This document shows, piece by piece, positions 33,315 through 41,458 of a stretch of 64,000 bases of DNA; the stretch's first letter is position 1; each line of letters begins with the position of its first letter. Source of the DNA: Paractinoplanes ovalisporus (GTDB lineage: Bacteria; Actinomycetota; Actinomycetes; Mycobacteriales; Micromonosporaceae); NCBI RefSeq assembly GCF_016834655.1, contig NZ_JAENHP010000022.1:121724-185723 (forward strand). The letters are read 5' to 3'. The position numbers and the translations under genes were made by a program. Below the pieces are notes generated by a model. That model was not told where the DNA came from. It did no database searches and saw only the letters and a list, made by a program, of their open reading frames with translations.

Positions 33315-33724
33315 ATCACCCAGCCGTACAGGTGCTCGACCCGGATCCGCACCACCAGGCGGCCGTCGGCGACCATCGCGCGCCGGTAGTCGTCCCAGTC
33401 GGGGTGTTCCTGGCCGCGGATCAGCCGGTAGATCTCGACGAGTTCCTCGACCACCTCGTCGTCCAGGCTCCACGCGACCTGGCTCAGCTCGGCCGTGCCC
33501 TCGGCGACGGCGTATCCCTGCTCGCCCGAGACCTTGACGCTCACCCGCGGGTCGCGGCGCAGGTTGTGCACCTTGGCCAGCGTCGTGCGGGTGGAGAAGC
33601 GGATCAGCCCGGGCAGGGCGATGTAGCTGACGTCGGACAGCTGCGGCCGTCCGTCCTTCTTGATGGTCGCGACGGTGCCCAGGTTCCCCGCCGCGACCAC
33701 ACCCCACAGCTTCTCGTCTGACAT
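33311..33724 (-). CDS. PPOX class F420/flavin-dependent oxidoreductase
   Basis: A 137-residue split-barrel protein. It starts EKLWGVVAAGNLGTVATIKK, with KDGRPQLSDVSYIALPG and FSTRTTLAKVHNLRRDPRVSV as cofactor-binding strands, the pattern of F420-dependent PPOX proteins. It closes with EHPDWDDYRRAMVADGRLVVRI. Such enzymes reduce small unsaturated substrates with F420H2 or flavin. ATG 33724 is favoured because -10-like TAATGT ends 7 nt upstream; ATG 33730 is only 1 nt from that box. It is first in a two-gene operon with the HTH_42 protein. Confidence 0.9.
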   Translation of the reverse strand: MSDEKLWGVVAAGNLGTVATIKKDGRPQLSDVSYIALPGLIRFSTRTTLAKVHNLRRDPRVSVKVSGEQGYAVAEGTAELSQVAWSLDDEVVEELVEIYRLIRGQEHPDWDDYRRAMVADGRLVVRIRVEHLYGWVM

Positions 33725-33744
33725 GGTCATGACATTACTGAGAA

Positions 33745-33772
33745 CGGGGCGGCGGGAAGGCCCGCCGCCCCG
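33745..33772 (-). terminator. 12-bp perfect hairpin after the GH92 gene
   Basis: CGGGGCGGCGGG, a four-base loop AAGG and CCCGCCGCCCCG form a perfect stem 5 bp past the stop of the minus-strand GH92 gene and upstream of the PPOX gene. There is no U-run, as is common for GC-rich actinobacterial terminators. Confidence 0.8.
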
Positions 33773-33777
33773 AATCG

Positions 33778-36700
33778 TCACAGCTTCGAGCACTGCCCCA
33801 GTCGGAGACCCGTACCCGCGTTCTTGAGGCCGTTGTTGACCGGCGCCGGGTTGTTACCGGTGCAGGTCAGAGCCCCGTTGATGGTGTTGCCGGCGACCAC
33901 GGTCGACGTCTTGCCGCTCGTCAGGGTCACGATCCCGCGCACCGTCGAGCCCTCGATCGACACCGGCCCCGAGTTGGTCGCTGTCACGAAGCCCTGCACG
34001 TTGGAGCCGAGCAGCGAGATCGTGCCCGCCCCGGTCGCCGTGAGAGCCGCCTTCAGGGTCGCGCCTGTGGCATACAGGGAGGCGCCATTGCGTACGGTGA
34101 CCAGCCCGGTGACGGTCGAGCCGGGGGCCAGGCACGTCACGCCGGAACTGACCGTGAGCGCCCCCGACACCTGGTCCGCGATGGTCGTCGTGCAGGCCGG
34201 GGCCGGCTTGCCGAGCAACTCCACCTCGGCGAGCGTGCCGTCGAAGACGACCGAGTAGTGCTTGTACCGCCCGGGCGACGTGATCTTGAACGGCCGGGTC
34301 TGCTGCCGCCAGTCGAACTTCTCGCCCGACCGGGTGTCGATCGTCGTCCAGGTCGTGCCGTCGTACGAGCCGCGGACGGTCCACGACGCCGGGTCGCTGC
34401 CGGCCGCCGCCGCCGAGGTCAGCGTGTAGTACGTGGCCTGCTCCCCGGCGCTCGCGAACTGATAGGTGAACGGGCCGCTGCCCGGGGTGGCGCTGTTGTC
34501 GTCGACCAGTCCGGCCACCGAGGCGGTGCCCTTGCCGGACCCGGTCAGGTCGCGCAGCGGCTCGGCCGGCGCGCTGCCGGTGGTGAGCGACGGCGGCGGG
34601 GCGTCGGCGCCCCACGACGACGGGTTCGGGCCCATCTTGAAGTCGAGCACCGCGCCGTCGGCCAGCGCCGAGTGTGGGATCGACGTACCGGCCGTCCTGC
34701 CGTTGATCTTCAGATCCTGGACGTAGACGTTCTCGGCGCTGTTGTTCGGCGCGTTGATGACGATCTTCTTGCCGTTCTCCAGGTTGACCGTGGCCTTCTT
34801 GAAGAGCGGAGACCCGACCGCGTACGCCGGTGAGCCCATCTGCAGCGGGTAGAAGCCGAGTGCCGAGAACACCTGCCAGGCCGACATCTCGCCGTTGTCC
34901 TCGTCGCCGGGGTACCCCTGGCCGATCTCGCTGCCCAGGTAGAGCCGGGACAGCGCCTCGCGGGCGAGCTTCTGGGCCTTCGCGGGCTGACCGGCGTAGT
35001 CGTACATGTAGATGATGTGGTGCGACGGCTGGTTGCTGTGCCCGTATTGGCCCATCCGGACGTCACGCGCCTCGAGCATCTCGTGGATCGTGCCCCCGTA
35101 CGAGCCGGGGAAGGTCGCCGTCTCGGGCGTGGCGAAGAACTCGTCCAGCTTGTCGGCCAGGCCCTTCTTCCCGCCGTAGAGGTTGGCCAGTCCCTGACCG
35201 TCCTGCGGCACGTGGAAGGCCATGTTCCAGCCGTTGGTCTCGGTGTAGTCGTAGCCCCAGACGCGCGGGTCGTAGTTCTCCGGCGACTGCCGCCACACAC
35301 CCGACGAGTTCTTGCCCTGGAAGAAGCCGACCGACTTGTCGAACATGTTGACGTAGTTGAGCGCGCGGTTGCGGAAGTACTCGGCCTCCTCGGCGTACCG
35401 CTTCTCGCCGGTCTTCTCGGCCAGCGCCGACGCCATGTTCGCGATGCCGAAGTCGTTGATGTAGCCGTCCATGGCCCAGCTCATGGCCTCGCCGGTGGCG
35501 TCGCTGGGCGTGTAGCCCTTGAAGATCGACGTCGCCAGACCCTTGCGGCCCACGTTCTGGTTGGGGGGCGTCACCGTGGCGTTCTTCACCGCGGCGGCAT
35601 AGGCCTCCTCGACGTCAAAACCCTTCACACCCTTGCGGTACGCGTCGGCGAAGGCCACATCCGACGACGTGCCCACCATCAGGTTCGCGTAGCCCGGGGA
35701 CGACCAGCGCGAGATCCACCCGCCGTCCCGGTACTGCTGCACGAACCCGTCGACCATCTCGCCCGCCATCTTGGGGGTGAGCAGCGAGTACGCCGGCCAG
35801 GTGGTGCGGTAGGTGTCCCAGAACCCGTTGTTGACGTAGACCTTGCCGTCCTTGACCGGCGCCCCGGTCTCGGTCGGGGTGCTGGCCGGGCTGGTCACCG
35901 CCGACTGCACGGTGTGCTTGTAGGCCGGGTCGGCGTCGGTGCCCGTGTTCTCGTAGGCCGAGTTCGGGTAGAGGAACAGCCGGTAGAGGTTCGAGTAGAG
36001 CGTGACCAGCTGGTCCTCGCTCGCGCCCTCGACCTCGATCGTCTTCATCTTGGCGTCCCACAGCTTCTGGGCGCTGTCCCGCACCGACTCGAGCGTCGCG
36101 CCGTCCGCGATCTCCAGGTCGAGGTTGTGCTTGGCCTGGGCCACGCTGATCAGCGAGGTGGCGATCCGCATGTGCACGGTCTTGTCGCCGAAGCTGACGT
36201 AACCGGTGGACGGCCGGTTGCCCGCGGCCAGCGAGCCGCTCGCGGTGACGGTCTTGTCGAACGTGGCGTAGACGAACATGCGCGTCCAGCCGGCCGAGAG
36301 GCCACCGCTGTTGACGTCGGTCCAGCCGCTGATCGCGTTGTTCGCCGCGTCGATGGTCAGGCCGGCGTTGTTGTTGACGTTGTCGAAGATCAGGTTGCCG
36401 TTGTCACCGGGGAACGTGAACCGGTAGAGGGCGGCGTGGTCGGTCGGCGCGAGCTCGGTCCTGAGCCCGTTGTCGAAGGTGACGCCGTAGTAGTACGGCT
36501 TGGCCACCTCGTTGTCGTGCGTGAACGGCAGCGCCCGGGCGGTGCGGGCCGGGTTCAGCGCCGTCGACGGCATGACCTGGAACGTCTGGCGGTCACCCAT
36601 CCACGGACTGGGCTCGTGGCTGGCCGAGAACGCCTGGATCGTCGGCTTGTTGTCGGCGTTGTTCTGGCGCGACCACTGGTAGAGCCAGCTGGTCGAGCCG

Positions 36701-37965
36701 GCGTCGGTCACCGGCGTCCAGAAGTTGAAGCCGTGCGGCACGGCGGTGGCGGGGAAGTTGTTGCCCCGCGAGAAGTCGCCGCTCGACTGCGTTCCCCGGC
36801 GCGTGTCGACGTACGCGGAAAGGTTGGTCTGCGGCCTGGCCGGGGTGACGTCGCCGATCGCGATGTCGTCGAACCAGGTGCGGAACGAGGTGGGGCCGCT
36901 GGGCTTGTCGTAACCGACGAGCACGCGGTCGACGGTCTTGCCCTTGGCGACGGCGCCGATCCGGGTCTTCTTGAGGTTCCACTGTCCGGTGTAGAGCGTC
37001 TTGGAGGCGCCCTGCGCGGACGGGCTCACCACGATGCCGTGCTGGTCCTTCGCCTTGAGCCCGGACAGATAGGTGCCGTCGGTGAAGGCGAGATCCACGG
37101 CCGCGTACGTGGCGGGGTTGCTCAGGTCGGTGCGGTTGAACTCGGGGAAGACCAGATAGCTGAGCTCGGTGTCGTCGGTGACCGTGACGTTGACGTCAAA
37201 GACCTTGTTGTACGCGTATCCGCGGCCCTCGGCGGTGTGGCGCCCGGCGATCTGGAACGCCTTGAGGCCGGTGTAACCCGCGTTCGCCTTGGCCGTGGGG
37301 GAGCTGGCCGGGCCGTTGCCGACCCGGCTCTGCATCGGGCCGGTGGGCGGGGTCGTGGTGTTGCCGTCCGCCAGCTCGAGGTCGGCCAGCTGGGTGAGGT
37401 TGCCCGACGGGTGCCCGGTGATGTTCAGGCGCCAGATCTTGAAGCTGGCCGGGTTCGCGACCTCGTACGTCTTGGTCTGGAACCGGTCGTCGAAGGTCTC
37501 GCCGCTGCGGGTGTCGACCGTGGTCCAGGTCTCGCCGTCGGCCGAGCCCTGCAGGTTCCAGTCCCGCGGGTCGCGCTCGGGGGCGTCGTTGGCGCTGGTC
37601 AGGGCATATTTGACGACCTCGGCGGGGGCGTCCAGGGTGTACTGGGCCCAGCTCGTCGGGGTGTCGACCAGCCACTTGGTCGCGGCGTCGCCGTCGTTGA
37701 GGTTGTTCGCGCCCTCGTTCCCGTTGGGCTGGGCGTTGACCGCGATCGCGGTGACCCGGCCGCGCAGGCTGCCCGGCATGCCGACGATCACGGTGCCGTC
37801 GACGCCCTCGGCCCGTTCGGTTGTGTCTGTCCAGTCGGGCTCGGGCTGACCGGTCTCGAAGGAGGACGCGAAGTCGGGGGCGGCCGCGTGCGCCGGCGCC
37901 CCCATCAGCATCGTTCCCGCCATCGCCAGGGGCACTGCCGCGACTAACCACCGTGGTCGGCGCAT
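33778..37965 (-). CDS. Secreted multidomain GH92 alpha-mannosidase with beta-helix-like tail
   Basis: A 1395-residue protein with a signal peptide (LVAAVPLAMAGTMLMGAPAHA). A discoidin (F5/8C)-like domain (about 40-200, ending KIWRLNITGHPSG) is followed by an Ig-like link, the GH92 N-domain (AYVDTRRGTQSSGDFSRGNN, about 385) and the catalytic barrel, with WDTYRTTWPAYSLLTPKMAG, ETNGWNMAFHVPQDGQG and GYPGDEDNGEMSAWQVF. A second discoidin-like domain (about 1140-1255) precedes a C-terminal 130 residues of short beta repeats with Thr-Val-x-Gly steps. RBS GGAGGAGG supports ATG 37965. A LacI operator lies 98 bp upstream. It likely trims mannose from glycans or mannan outside the cell. Confidence 0.92.
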   Translation of the reverse strand: MRRPRWLVAAVPLAMAGTMLMGAPAHAAAPDFASSFETGQPEPDWTDTTERAEGVDGTVIVGMPGSLRGRVTAIAVNAQPNGNEGANNLNDGDAATKWLVDTPTSWAQYTLDAPAEVVKYALTSANDAPERDPRDWNLQGSADGETWTTVDTRSGETFDDRFQTKTYEVANPASFKIWRLNITGHPSGNLTQLADLELADGNTTTPPTGPMQSRVGNGPASSPTAKANAGYTGLKAFQIAGRHTAEGRGYAYNKVFDVNVTVTDDTELSYLVFPEFNRTDLSNPATYAAVDLAFTDGTYLSGLKAKDQHGIVVSPSAQGASKTLYTGQWNLKKTRIGAVAKGKTVDRVLVGYDKPSGPTSFRTWFDDIAIGDVTPARPQTNLSAYVDTRRGTQSSGDFSRGNNFPATAVPHGFNFWTPVTDAGSTSWLYQWSRQNNADNKPTIQAFSASHEPSPWMGDRQTFQVMPSTALNPARTARALPFTHDNEVAKPYYYGVTFDNGLRTELAPTDHAALYRFTFPGDNGNLIFDNVNNNAGLTIDAANNAISGWTDVNSGGLSAGWTRMFVYATFDKTVTASGSLAAGNRPSTGYVSFGDKTVHMRIATSLISVAQAKHNLDLEIADGATLESVRDSAQKLWDAKMKTIEVEGASEDQLVTLYSNLYRLFLYPNSAYENTGTDADPAYKHTVQSAVTSPASTPTETGAPVKDGKVYVNNGFWDTYRTTWPAYSLLTPKMAGEMVDGFVQQYRDGGWISRWSSPGYANLMVGTSSDVAFADAYRKGVKGFDVEEAYAAAVKNATVTPPNQNVGRKGLATSIFKGYTPSDATGEAMSWAMDGYINDFGIANMASALAEKTGEKRYAEEAEYFRNRALNYVNMFDKSVGFFQGKNSSGVWRQSPENYDPRVWGYDYTETNGWNMAFHVPQDGQGLANLYGGKKGLADKLDEFFATPETATFPGSYGGTIHEMLEARDVRMGQYGHSNQPSHHIIYMYDYAGQPAKAQKLAREALSRLYLGSEIGQGYPGDEDNGEMSAWQVFSALGFYPLQMGSPAYAVGSPLFKKATVNLENGKKIVINAPNNSAENVYVQDLKINGRTAGTSIPHSALADGAVLDFKMGPNPSSWGADAPPPSLTTGSAPAEPLRDLTGSGKGTASVAGLVDDNSATPGSGPFTYQFASAGEQATYYTLTSAAAAGSDPASWTVRGSYDGTTWTTIDTRSGEKFDWRQQTRPFKITSPGRYKHYSVVFDGTLAEVELLGKPAPACTTTIADQVSGALTVSSGVTCLAPGSTVTGLVTVRNGASLYATGATLKAALTATGAGTISLLGSNVQGFVTATNSGPVSIEGSTVRGIVTLTSGKTSTVVAGNTINGALTCTGNNPAPVNNGLKNAGTGLRLGQCSKL

Positions 37966-38062
37966 CCGACCTCCTCCGATCATCCACGTAACGTCCGCGA
38001 CACATCGTTACTGGTAAATCAATCAATGAGCAAGAGCGGAACGCACACAATCGCGCAACGCC

Positions 38063-38076
38063 TGACATCGATGTCA
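38063..38076. promoter_or_regulatory. LacI-family operator upstream of second GH92 gene
   Basis: TGACATCGATGTCA is a perfect 14-bp palindrome, 98 bp upstream of the minus-strand GH92 ATG and 90 bp upstream of the PhzF-like gene on the plus strand. It is the same motif as at 19926, 50698 and 52250. Confidence 0.78.
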
Positions 38077-38165
38077 GTGGGGACCTTGTGTCCTGTTCTG
38101 GCGCTCGATATGGTCACTTCGGACGACCGGATCTTCCGGTCCCGGTGTTCAAATGTGTGCGATTA

Positions 38166-39005
38166 ATGGGGGCCCGGACGGACGTCGCCGTGGTGCACTC
38201 CTGCCGGCGCGAGGGTCGCGGTGGCAGCCCCACCGCTGTCCTCTGCCTCTCCGGCGCCCCGCCCGATCTGCCCTCGCTCTGCCGGCTGCCGGGCCGGGTC
38301 GGCGCCTCCCACGTGGTCGTGGTCTCCGGTCCGCCCGAAGGCCCGGTCGACCTGCGGTTCTTCACCGCCGCCGGTGAGCTGCCGGCCTGTGGGCACGGCA
38401 CCGTCGCGGCCCTGGCCTTCCTGGCCGAACAGGCCGGACTGCCCGACATGATCGTGCCGCTCCGGATCGGTGGCCACAGCCTGACCGGCTATGTCACCGG
38501 TGGCACGATGGCGACCTTCCTGGAGAGCCGGGTCGACCTGCGGTTGCCGACCGGGCCCGAACTGACCGAGGTGCTGCCGATGCTGGGCTTCGGCGGCAAT
38601 GGGATCGGCATTCCGTTGGGCGTTCTGGCCGCCTCGACCGGGCGCTGGCGGCTGCTGGTGCCGATCGAGTCGCGGGCCGCGCTGGCCACGCTGGCGCCCG
38701 ACCCGGCGCGGCTGGGCGCGGTGTGCGAACGGCTGGGCCTGATCGGCTGTTACGTGCACAGCCCGCCGGACGGCGAGGGGCGGCTGGCCGCCCGCATGTT
38801 CGCCCCGGCGATCGGCGTTCCCGAAGACGTGGCCAACGCCAACAGCACCGCCTGCCTGGCGGCCGCGATGGCCGGGCGCACGATCGCGGTCGACATGGGC
38901 GACTCGTTGGGTTCTCCGGCCACCATCCTGGCTTCGGCCCGCCCCGGAGGCCTGGTCGAGGTCGGCGGCGAGGCCGTCATAGCCGGCAAGTTCCGCCTGG
39001 ACTGA
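38166..39005 (+). CDS. PhzF family isomerase-like protein
   Basis: A 279-residue protein of the PhzF branch of the diaminopimelate epimerase fold. It carries GRGGSPTAVLCL, the position of the family's GNPxAV with its catalytic acid nearby, then AGELPACGHGTVAALAFLAEQ (CGHxT motif) and a late MFAPAIGVPEDVANANSTACLAAAM, equivalent to the EDPATGS segment. The Gly-Ser-Pro variant is unusual. The reaction is unknown. ATG 38166 is the first codon aligned with homologous start; the frame extends upstream without support. It shares its upstream region with the GH92 gene and its operator, so it may be under the same LacI. Confidence 0.82.
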   Translation: MGARTDVAVVHSCRREGRGGSPTAVLCLSGAPPDLPSLCRLPGRVGASHVVVVSGPPEGPVDLRFFTAAGELPACGHGTVAALAFLAEQAGLPDMIVPLRIGGHSLTGYVTGGTMATFLESRVDLRLPTGPELTEVLPMLGFGGNGIGIPLGVLAASTGRWRLLVPIESRAALATLAPDPARLGAVCERLGLIGCYVHSPPDGEGRLAARMFAPAIGVPEDVANANSTACLAAAMAGRTIAVDMGDSLGSPATILASARPGGLVEVGGEAVIAGKFRLD

Positions 39006-39036
39006 GCCGCCGCAGCCAACGCGCCGCTGCCACGCC

Positions 39037-39103
39037 CGCGCCCTCGCGCCCCGCGCCCTCGCGCCCGCGCCCTCGCGCCTCGCGCCCTCGCGCCCCGCGC
39101 CCG
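39037..39103 (+). repeat. Intergenic tandem repeat of GCGCCCTCGC type
   Basis: Five imperfect copies of a 13-16-bp unit (CGCGCCCTCGCGCC with small length changes) lie between the PhzF-like gene and the convergent 375-residue gene. There is no coding in this gap. The arrangement is like the other short arrays near gene 3' ends in this window. Confidence 0.8.
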
Positions 39104-39140
39104 CCGCCACTGCCGCCGCGCTGTTCGTCGGCCCGGGCGC

Positions 39141-40268
39141 TCAGAAGTCCCGGGCGTCGTCGAACCACGCGGCGGCGGCCTTGCTCAGATCACCGAGCGG
39201 CGTAGCCGCAGTGAGCAGGCCGACCGCGACCGCGGCGTCCTCACGCTCGGTGGTCTCGATGCGGGACAGCCGGTTGATCGCGGCGACGAACCCGCGCACA
39301 GCCGCCTCGACCTGAGCCGGCGTGGTGGCTCCGAGAATCGCGGCCTCGGCCGTGCGGAAGGCCTTCACCGCGGCGCGGGCCGACCGGGACGGCCAGCCGG
39401 CGAACGGCAGCCCGTACTCGGTCGTGAACCATTCGGGCTTGCGCACCTTGGAGACCGACGAGTTGCGCCACTCCCGGTCGGTGCCGCGCAACTGGGCCCG
39501 CAGCCGCTTGCCGTCCGCTTCACCGACGTTCCAGGCGATCAGGTGGGTCAGCCGCGGCCAGGTGTCGAGCGGGGCCAGCCCCGGCAGCTCGGGCGCGTAG
39601 CGCAACTGAAGCGCGGTCAGGCCTTTCAGCTCGGTCAGCGCTTCGAGCCCGACCAGGCTGCCGGACAGCTCGACCCGGGTCAGCCCGGGGAACTGGAGCA
39701 GGCTCGCGCAGTCGAACGGCTGCCGCAGCGGCGGCACCGACACGGCGAGCGACGTCGCGCCGGCCAACGTGGGCAGGGGCGGCAGCGCGTACGGCCGGTC
39801 GGGCGCGACCATCGTGTCCGGGTGCAGGCTCAGTGGCGGGCACTCGGCTCCCGGCGCGAGGCGTGGCGTGAACAGGCCGAGGTCGCCGCCGAGGGTGAAA
39901 CGGCCGGCTGGCAGCGTCAGGCTCAGCCGGGCGCGGCGCAGCACGACGGCCAGACCGTGGATGTCGGCGCCGCTCGCGTCCAGGTCGTGGGCGGCGTACG
40001 GGGTCCAGGTGAAGCCCTCGATCGGGCGCCGGGCCGCCCACGTGATCCAGCCGGTGTCGTCGCCCTCGTAGTCGATCCAGCGCGGCCACGGCGACCCGGC
40101 GGGGGTGGTGAACTGGTCGAAGACGGTCCAGTCCACGTGTTCGTCCGGGGCGACCTCGAGATCTCCGTATGGGCCGATCGAACAACTCCCGACCCCAGGC
40201 TTGCGGACGAGCTCGTGGCTGCCGGGCCCGGTCAGCGAGATGCGCTCCACGAGGTCATGATCGCTCAT
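39141..40268 (-). CDS. Protein of unknown function with leucine-rich segment
   Basis: A 375-residue cytoplasmic protein. The first 170 residues are Trp/Asp/Pro-rich (ARRPIEGFTWTPYAAHDLDA), then residues about 180-245 carry leucine-rich-repeat-like strides (LPPLPTLAGATSLAVSVPPL, GLTRVELSGSLVGLEALTEL, GLTALQLRYAPELPGLAPLD). The C-terminal helical part ends AAAWFDDARDF. There is no signal peptide or TM segment and I do not recognise a named family. The ATG overlaps the stop of the upstream P-loop kinase-like gene by 14 bases, so the two are translated together. Function unknown. Confidence 0.75.
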   Translation of the reverse strand: MSDHDLVERISLTGPGSHELVRKPGVGSCSIGPYGDLEVAPDEHVDWTVFDQFTTPAGSPWPRWIDYEGDDTGWITWAARRPIEGFTWTPYAAHDLDASGADIHGLAVVLRRARLSLTLPAGRFTLGGDLGLFTPRLAPGAECPPLSLHPDTMVAPDRPYALPPLPTLAGATSLAVSVPPLRQPFDCASLLQFPGLTRVELSGSLVGLEALTELKGLTALQLRYAPELPGLAPLDTWPRLTHLIAWNVGEADGKRLRAQLRGTDREWRNSSVSKVRKPEWFTTEYGLPFAGWPSRSARAAVKAFRTAEAAILGATTPAQVEAAVRGFVAAINRLSRIETTEREDAAVAVGLLTAATPLGDLSKAAAAWFDDARDF

Positions 40269-40791
40269 CGAGGGCCGGCAATGCCGCCAGCCATCGATGC
40301 ACCTCGGCCCGCGAGCGCAGCAGCACGGTCTCGGGGAAGTCGGGGCTCGAGTGCCACAACCGCATGCGGCGGCGCTTGCGGGCGAACGAGTGGACGTGGA
40401 ACCAGAGCATCGACTCGCGGCTGAAGAACGCCAGGCGCCACGTCTCGTAGTTGCCGTTGCACGTCGGGGTGCGCCGCACGACCTGCGTCACCGTGCGGCG
40501 CAGCAACTGGCCGTACGAGCGGTGGCGGGGCAGGTCGAGGCCGACGATCAGATCGGCGCGTTCCAGGGCCAGGTCGTGCCAGAAGCCGTACGCGGCGTCG
40601 ATCACCCACTCGTCGCCCGCGAGCAGTTCCTTGATGATGGCCCGCTGTTCCGCCTCGGGCACCGGCACCCAGCCGGGCCGCCACATCAGGTCGTCGATCG
40701 AGTGGTAGGGCAGGCCGAGCCGCCGGCCGATGAGGGCCGCGAGCGTCGACTTGCCGGAGCCGGTCACCCCGTAGACCAGGATCCGTCGCAT
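40255..40791 (-). CDS. Adenylate-kinase-like P-loop NTPase (FlaR/topology modulation type)
   Basis: A 178-residue P-loop protein. Walker A is VYGVTGSGKSTLAALIGRRL; SIDDLMWRPGWVPVPEAEQ follows as in the FlaR/topology-modulation branch, and ADLIVGLDLPRHRSYGQLLRR is the LID-like region. These proteins phosphorylate or bind unknown small substrates. TATCGT (complement of 40798-40803) ends 6 nt before the ATG, so a leaderless promoter may sit at the end of the response-regulator gene; read-through from that operon is also possible. Co-translated with the 375-residue protein. Confidence 0.85.
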   Translation of the reverse strand: MRRILVYGVTGSGKSTLAALIGRRLGLPYHSIDDLMWRPGWVPVPEAEQRAIIKELLAGDEWVIDAAYGFWHDLALERADLIVGLDLPRHRSYGQLLRRTVTQVVRRTPTCNGNYETWRLAFFSRESMLWFHVHSFARKRRRMRLWHSSPDFPETVLLRSRAEVHRWLAALPALDERS

Positions 40792-40795
40792 GTCG

Positions 40796-41458
40796 TCACG
40801 ATAACGGGCCGGCCAGCCCGTCCTCGAACGCGATTATCACCAGCTGGACCCGGTCGCGGACGCCGAGCTTGGTGATGGCCCGGGTGATGTGGGTCTTCGC
40901 GGTGAGCGGGCTGATCACCAGCTCGCGGGCGATCTCCTCGTTGGACAGTCCGGCCGCGACCAGCCGTACGACCTCACGCTCGCGGTCGGTCAGCACGGCC
41001 AGCCGGTCACCGCCGGGAGCGGCCGCCGCCACGACCGGGCGCGAGGCGAACTGGCCCACCACCCGCCGGGTGACGCTGGGGGAGAGCAGCGCGTCGCCGG
41101 CCGCCACCACCTTCACCGCCTGGCGCAGCCCGTCCGGCCCGATCTCCTTGGTGAGGAACCCGCTGGCCCCGGCGGCCAGTGCCGCGAAGACGTACTCGTC
41201 GGTCTCGAACGTGGTCAGGATGATCACCCGGGTCTCGGGGCGTTCGGCCAGGACGGCCCGGGTGGCGGCGATCCCGTCCATCCCGGGCATCCGGATGTCC
41301 ATGAGGATCACGTCGGGCCGCAGCTCGCGAGCGGTCCGGACGGCTTCGTCCCCGGTGGACGCCTCGCCGACGACCTGGATGCCCTTGTCGCGCCGGAGCA
41401 GGCTGCGGAACCCGGCCCGTACGAGGTGCTGGTCGTCGGCGAGAAGCACTGAGATCAT
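40796..41458 (-). CDS. LuxR/NarL-family response regulator
   Basis: A 220-residue regulator. Receiver: MISVLLADDQHLVRAGFRSL, phospho-Asp in DVILMDIRMPGMDG, Thr in VIILTTFETD and Lys in GFLTKE. LuxR helix-turn-helix: LTDREREVVRLVAAGLSN to THITRAITKLGV. Its ATG overlaps the kinase stop (ATGA), so kinase and regulator are coupled. It lies 4 bases upstream of the P-loop gene. Target unknown. Confidence 0.94.
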   Translation of the reverse strand: MISVLLADDQHLVRAGFRSLLRRDKGIQVVGEASTGDEAVRTARELRPDVILMDIRMPGMDGIAATRAVLAERPETRVIILTTFETDEYVFAALAAGASGFLTKEIGPDGLRQAVKVVAAGDALLSPSVTRRVVGQFASRPVVAAAAPGGDRLAVLTDREREVVRLVAAGLSNEEIARELVISPLTAKTHITRAITKLGVRDRVQLVIIAFEDGLAGPLS

